Shown here: piece by piece, positions 5,632-6,068 of the stretch | How positions within the stretch are numbered: the first letter of the stretch is position 1 | How the letters are laid out: each line of letters opens with the position of its first letter | Assembly (NCBI GenBank): GCA_937880065.1 | Contig: CALFMA010000460.1 | Span: 1-6,068, forward strand | From: an uncultured Ruminococcus sp. | Lineage (GTDB): Bacteria > Bacillota_A > Clostridia > Oscillospirales > Ruminococcaceae | DNA: 6,068 nt | Direction of reading: 5' to 3' | Notes under the pieces: model-generated | What the model was told of the DNA's origin: nothing | Database searches by the model: none | The model's input: only the letters and a program-made list of their open reading frames with translations | Position numbers and translations under genes: made by a program

Positions 5632-6068
5632 ATATGGTATGCATATCGTCTATCGGGCATTCCGTAGCCCTTGTTTGGCTGTTGCCAACGAAGCGAAGAC
5701 TTTTGCCTTGTATCCGTCTGACCTTTTCTTTCAGTGTATGTTTACGGTGGATTATCTGAAACAGATATCTTACGGAGAGAAGGAAGGACATTGTAAATAT
5801 GAATTCCGTGAAGAGCTGTACAACCATTTCAAGAAGAAAGTGAAGGATGCCGATGAAGGCGAAATAACCTTGGCCGTATGCATGGTGATGCAAGCAGTGG
5901 CGGAGTGGCTGATTCGCTGCGGAAGCGAATATCTGCCTTTGGTGGGGGTGCTGAAAGAACAAATGGAGGGAGGCGTTTCGTTGAAGTTGAACATGCTTTT
6001 CCGAAATGGTTTCAAGTGCGTGAAGGAGACAGAAATTGCGGATTACATGGCTGCTTACATGACATCCG
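5579..6068 (+). CDS. Partial gene of unknown function overlapping the preceding one, open to the window end
   Basis: A frame starting at ATG 5579 stays open for 163 codons to the window end, so the 3' end is missing. It lies in the +1 frame relative to the upstream gene and overlaps its last 53 bases; an in-frame TAA at 5558-5560 limits the start, and ATG 5639 is an alternative just after the upstream stop. The product begins MKIQHLFCKEECEAVEDEYG and contains YGEKEGHCKYEFREELYNHF, a Lys-rich helix, and a hydrophobic helix-like segment ITLAVCMVMQAVAEWLIRCG (about residues 100-119), probably buried rather than membrane-spanning. Codon use matches the upstream gene. I recognise no family. The overlap suggests translational coupling and a shared function. 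A frameshift that splits one longer gene is possible but less likely, because the upstream frame ends naturally and this one has its own start. Confidence 0.75.
   Translation, partial: MKIQHLFCKEECEAVEDEYGMHIVYRAFRSPCLAVANEAKTFALYPSDLFFQCMFTVDYLKQISYGEKEGHCKYEFREELYNHFKKKVKDADEGEITLAVCMVMQAVAEWLIRCGSEYLPLVGVLKEQMEGGVSLKLNMLFRNGFKCVKETEIADYMAAYMTS

Overview
The window reads as two unrelated pieces of gut-type bacterial DNA joined near position 4620. Positions 1 to about 4620 look like a low-to-moderate GC Firmicute of the Clostridia/Ruminococcaceae type. The signs are a strong vegetative promoter, a complete threonine T-box leader, consensus Shine-Dalgarno sites, a threonyl-tRNA synthetase gene and a secreted BspA-like leucine-rich-repeat gene. 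Positions from about 4620 to the end have a different character: higher GC (about 48% in one sampled line against about 35% in one line of the repeat gene), different codon choice, an A-rich start region without a Shine-Dalgarno site, and proteins of Bacteroidales type. The taxonomic calls are inference from style, not from a search.

Left piece. A promoter at 134-162 drives a T-box riboswitch (about 181-406) with Stem I, a Stem II pseudoknot, a small Stem III hairpin, and mutually exclusive antiterminator and terminator. Downstream, in one apparent operon without internal terminators, lie two small acidic proteins of unknown function (419-730 and 767-1141) and thrS (1160-3106). When uncharged tRNA-Thr accumulates, readthrough would raise all three together. 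An intrinsic terminator at 3155-3189 ends the operon. It sits inside a long imperfect inverted repeat (3109-3266) that looks like a palindromic intergenic element.

Next, a near-consensus promoter (3351-3379) drives a signal-peptide-bearing BspA-type repeat protein (from 3435). It has ten full 23-residue repeats and a 384-bp internal duplication. Its reading frame runs across the junction and ends in a nonsense tail at 4751.

Right piece. Two overlapping genes of unknown function follow: a 332-aa protein (4633-5631) and a second one starting at 5579 that stays open to the window end. The sharp switch in style inside a coding frame, at a run of seven A, suggests an assembly chimera or, less likely, a real insertion or recombination. 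I see no clearly novel system. The items most worth checking are the junction, the T-box-controlled small genes and the unknown overlapping gene pair.
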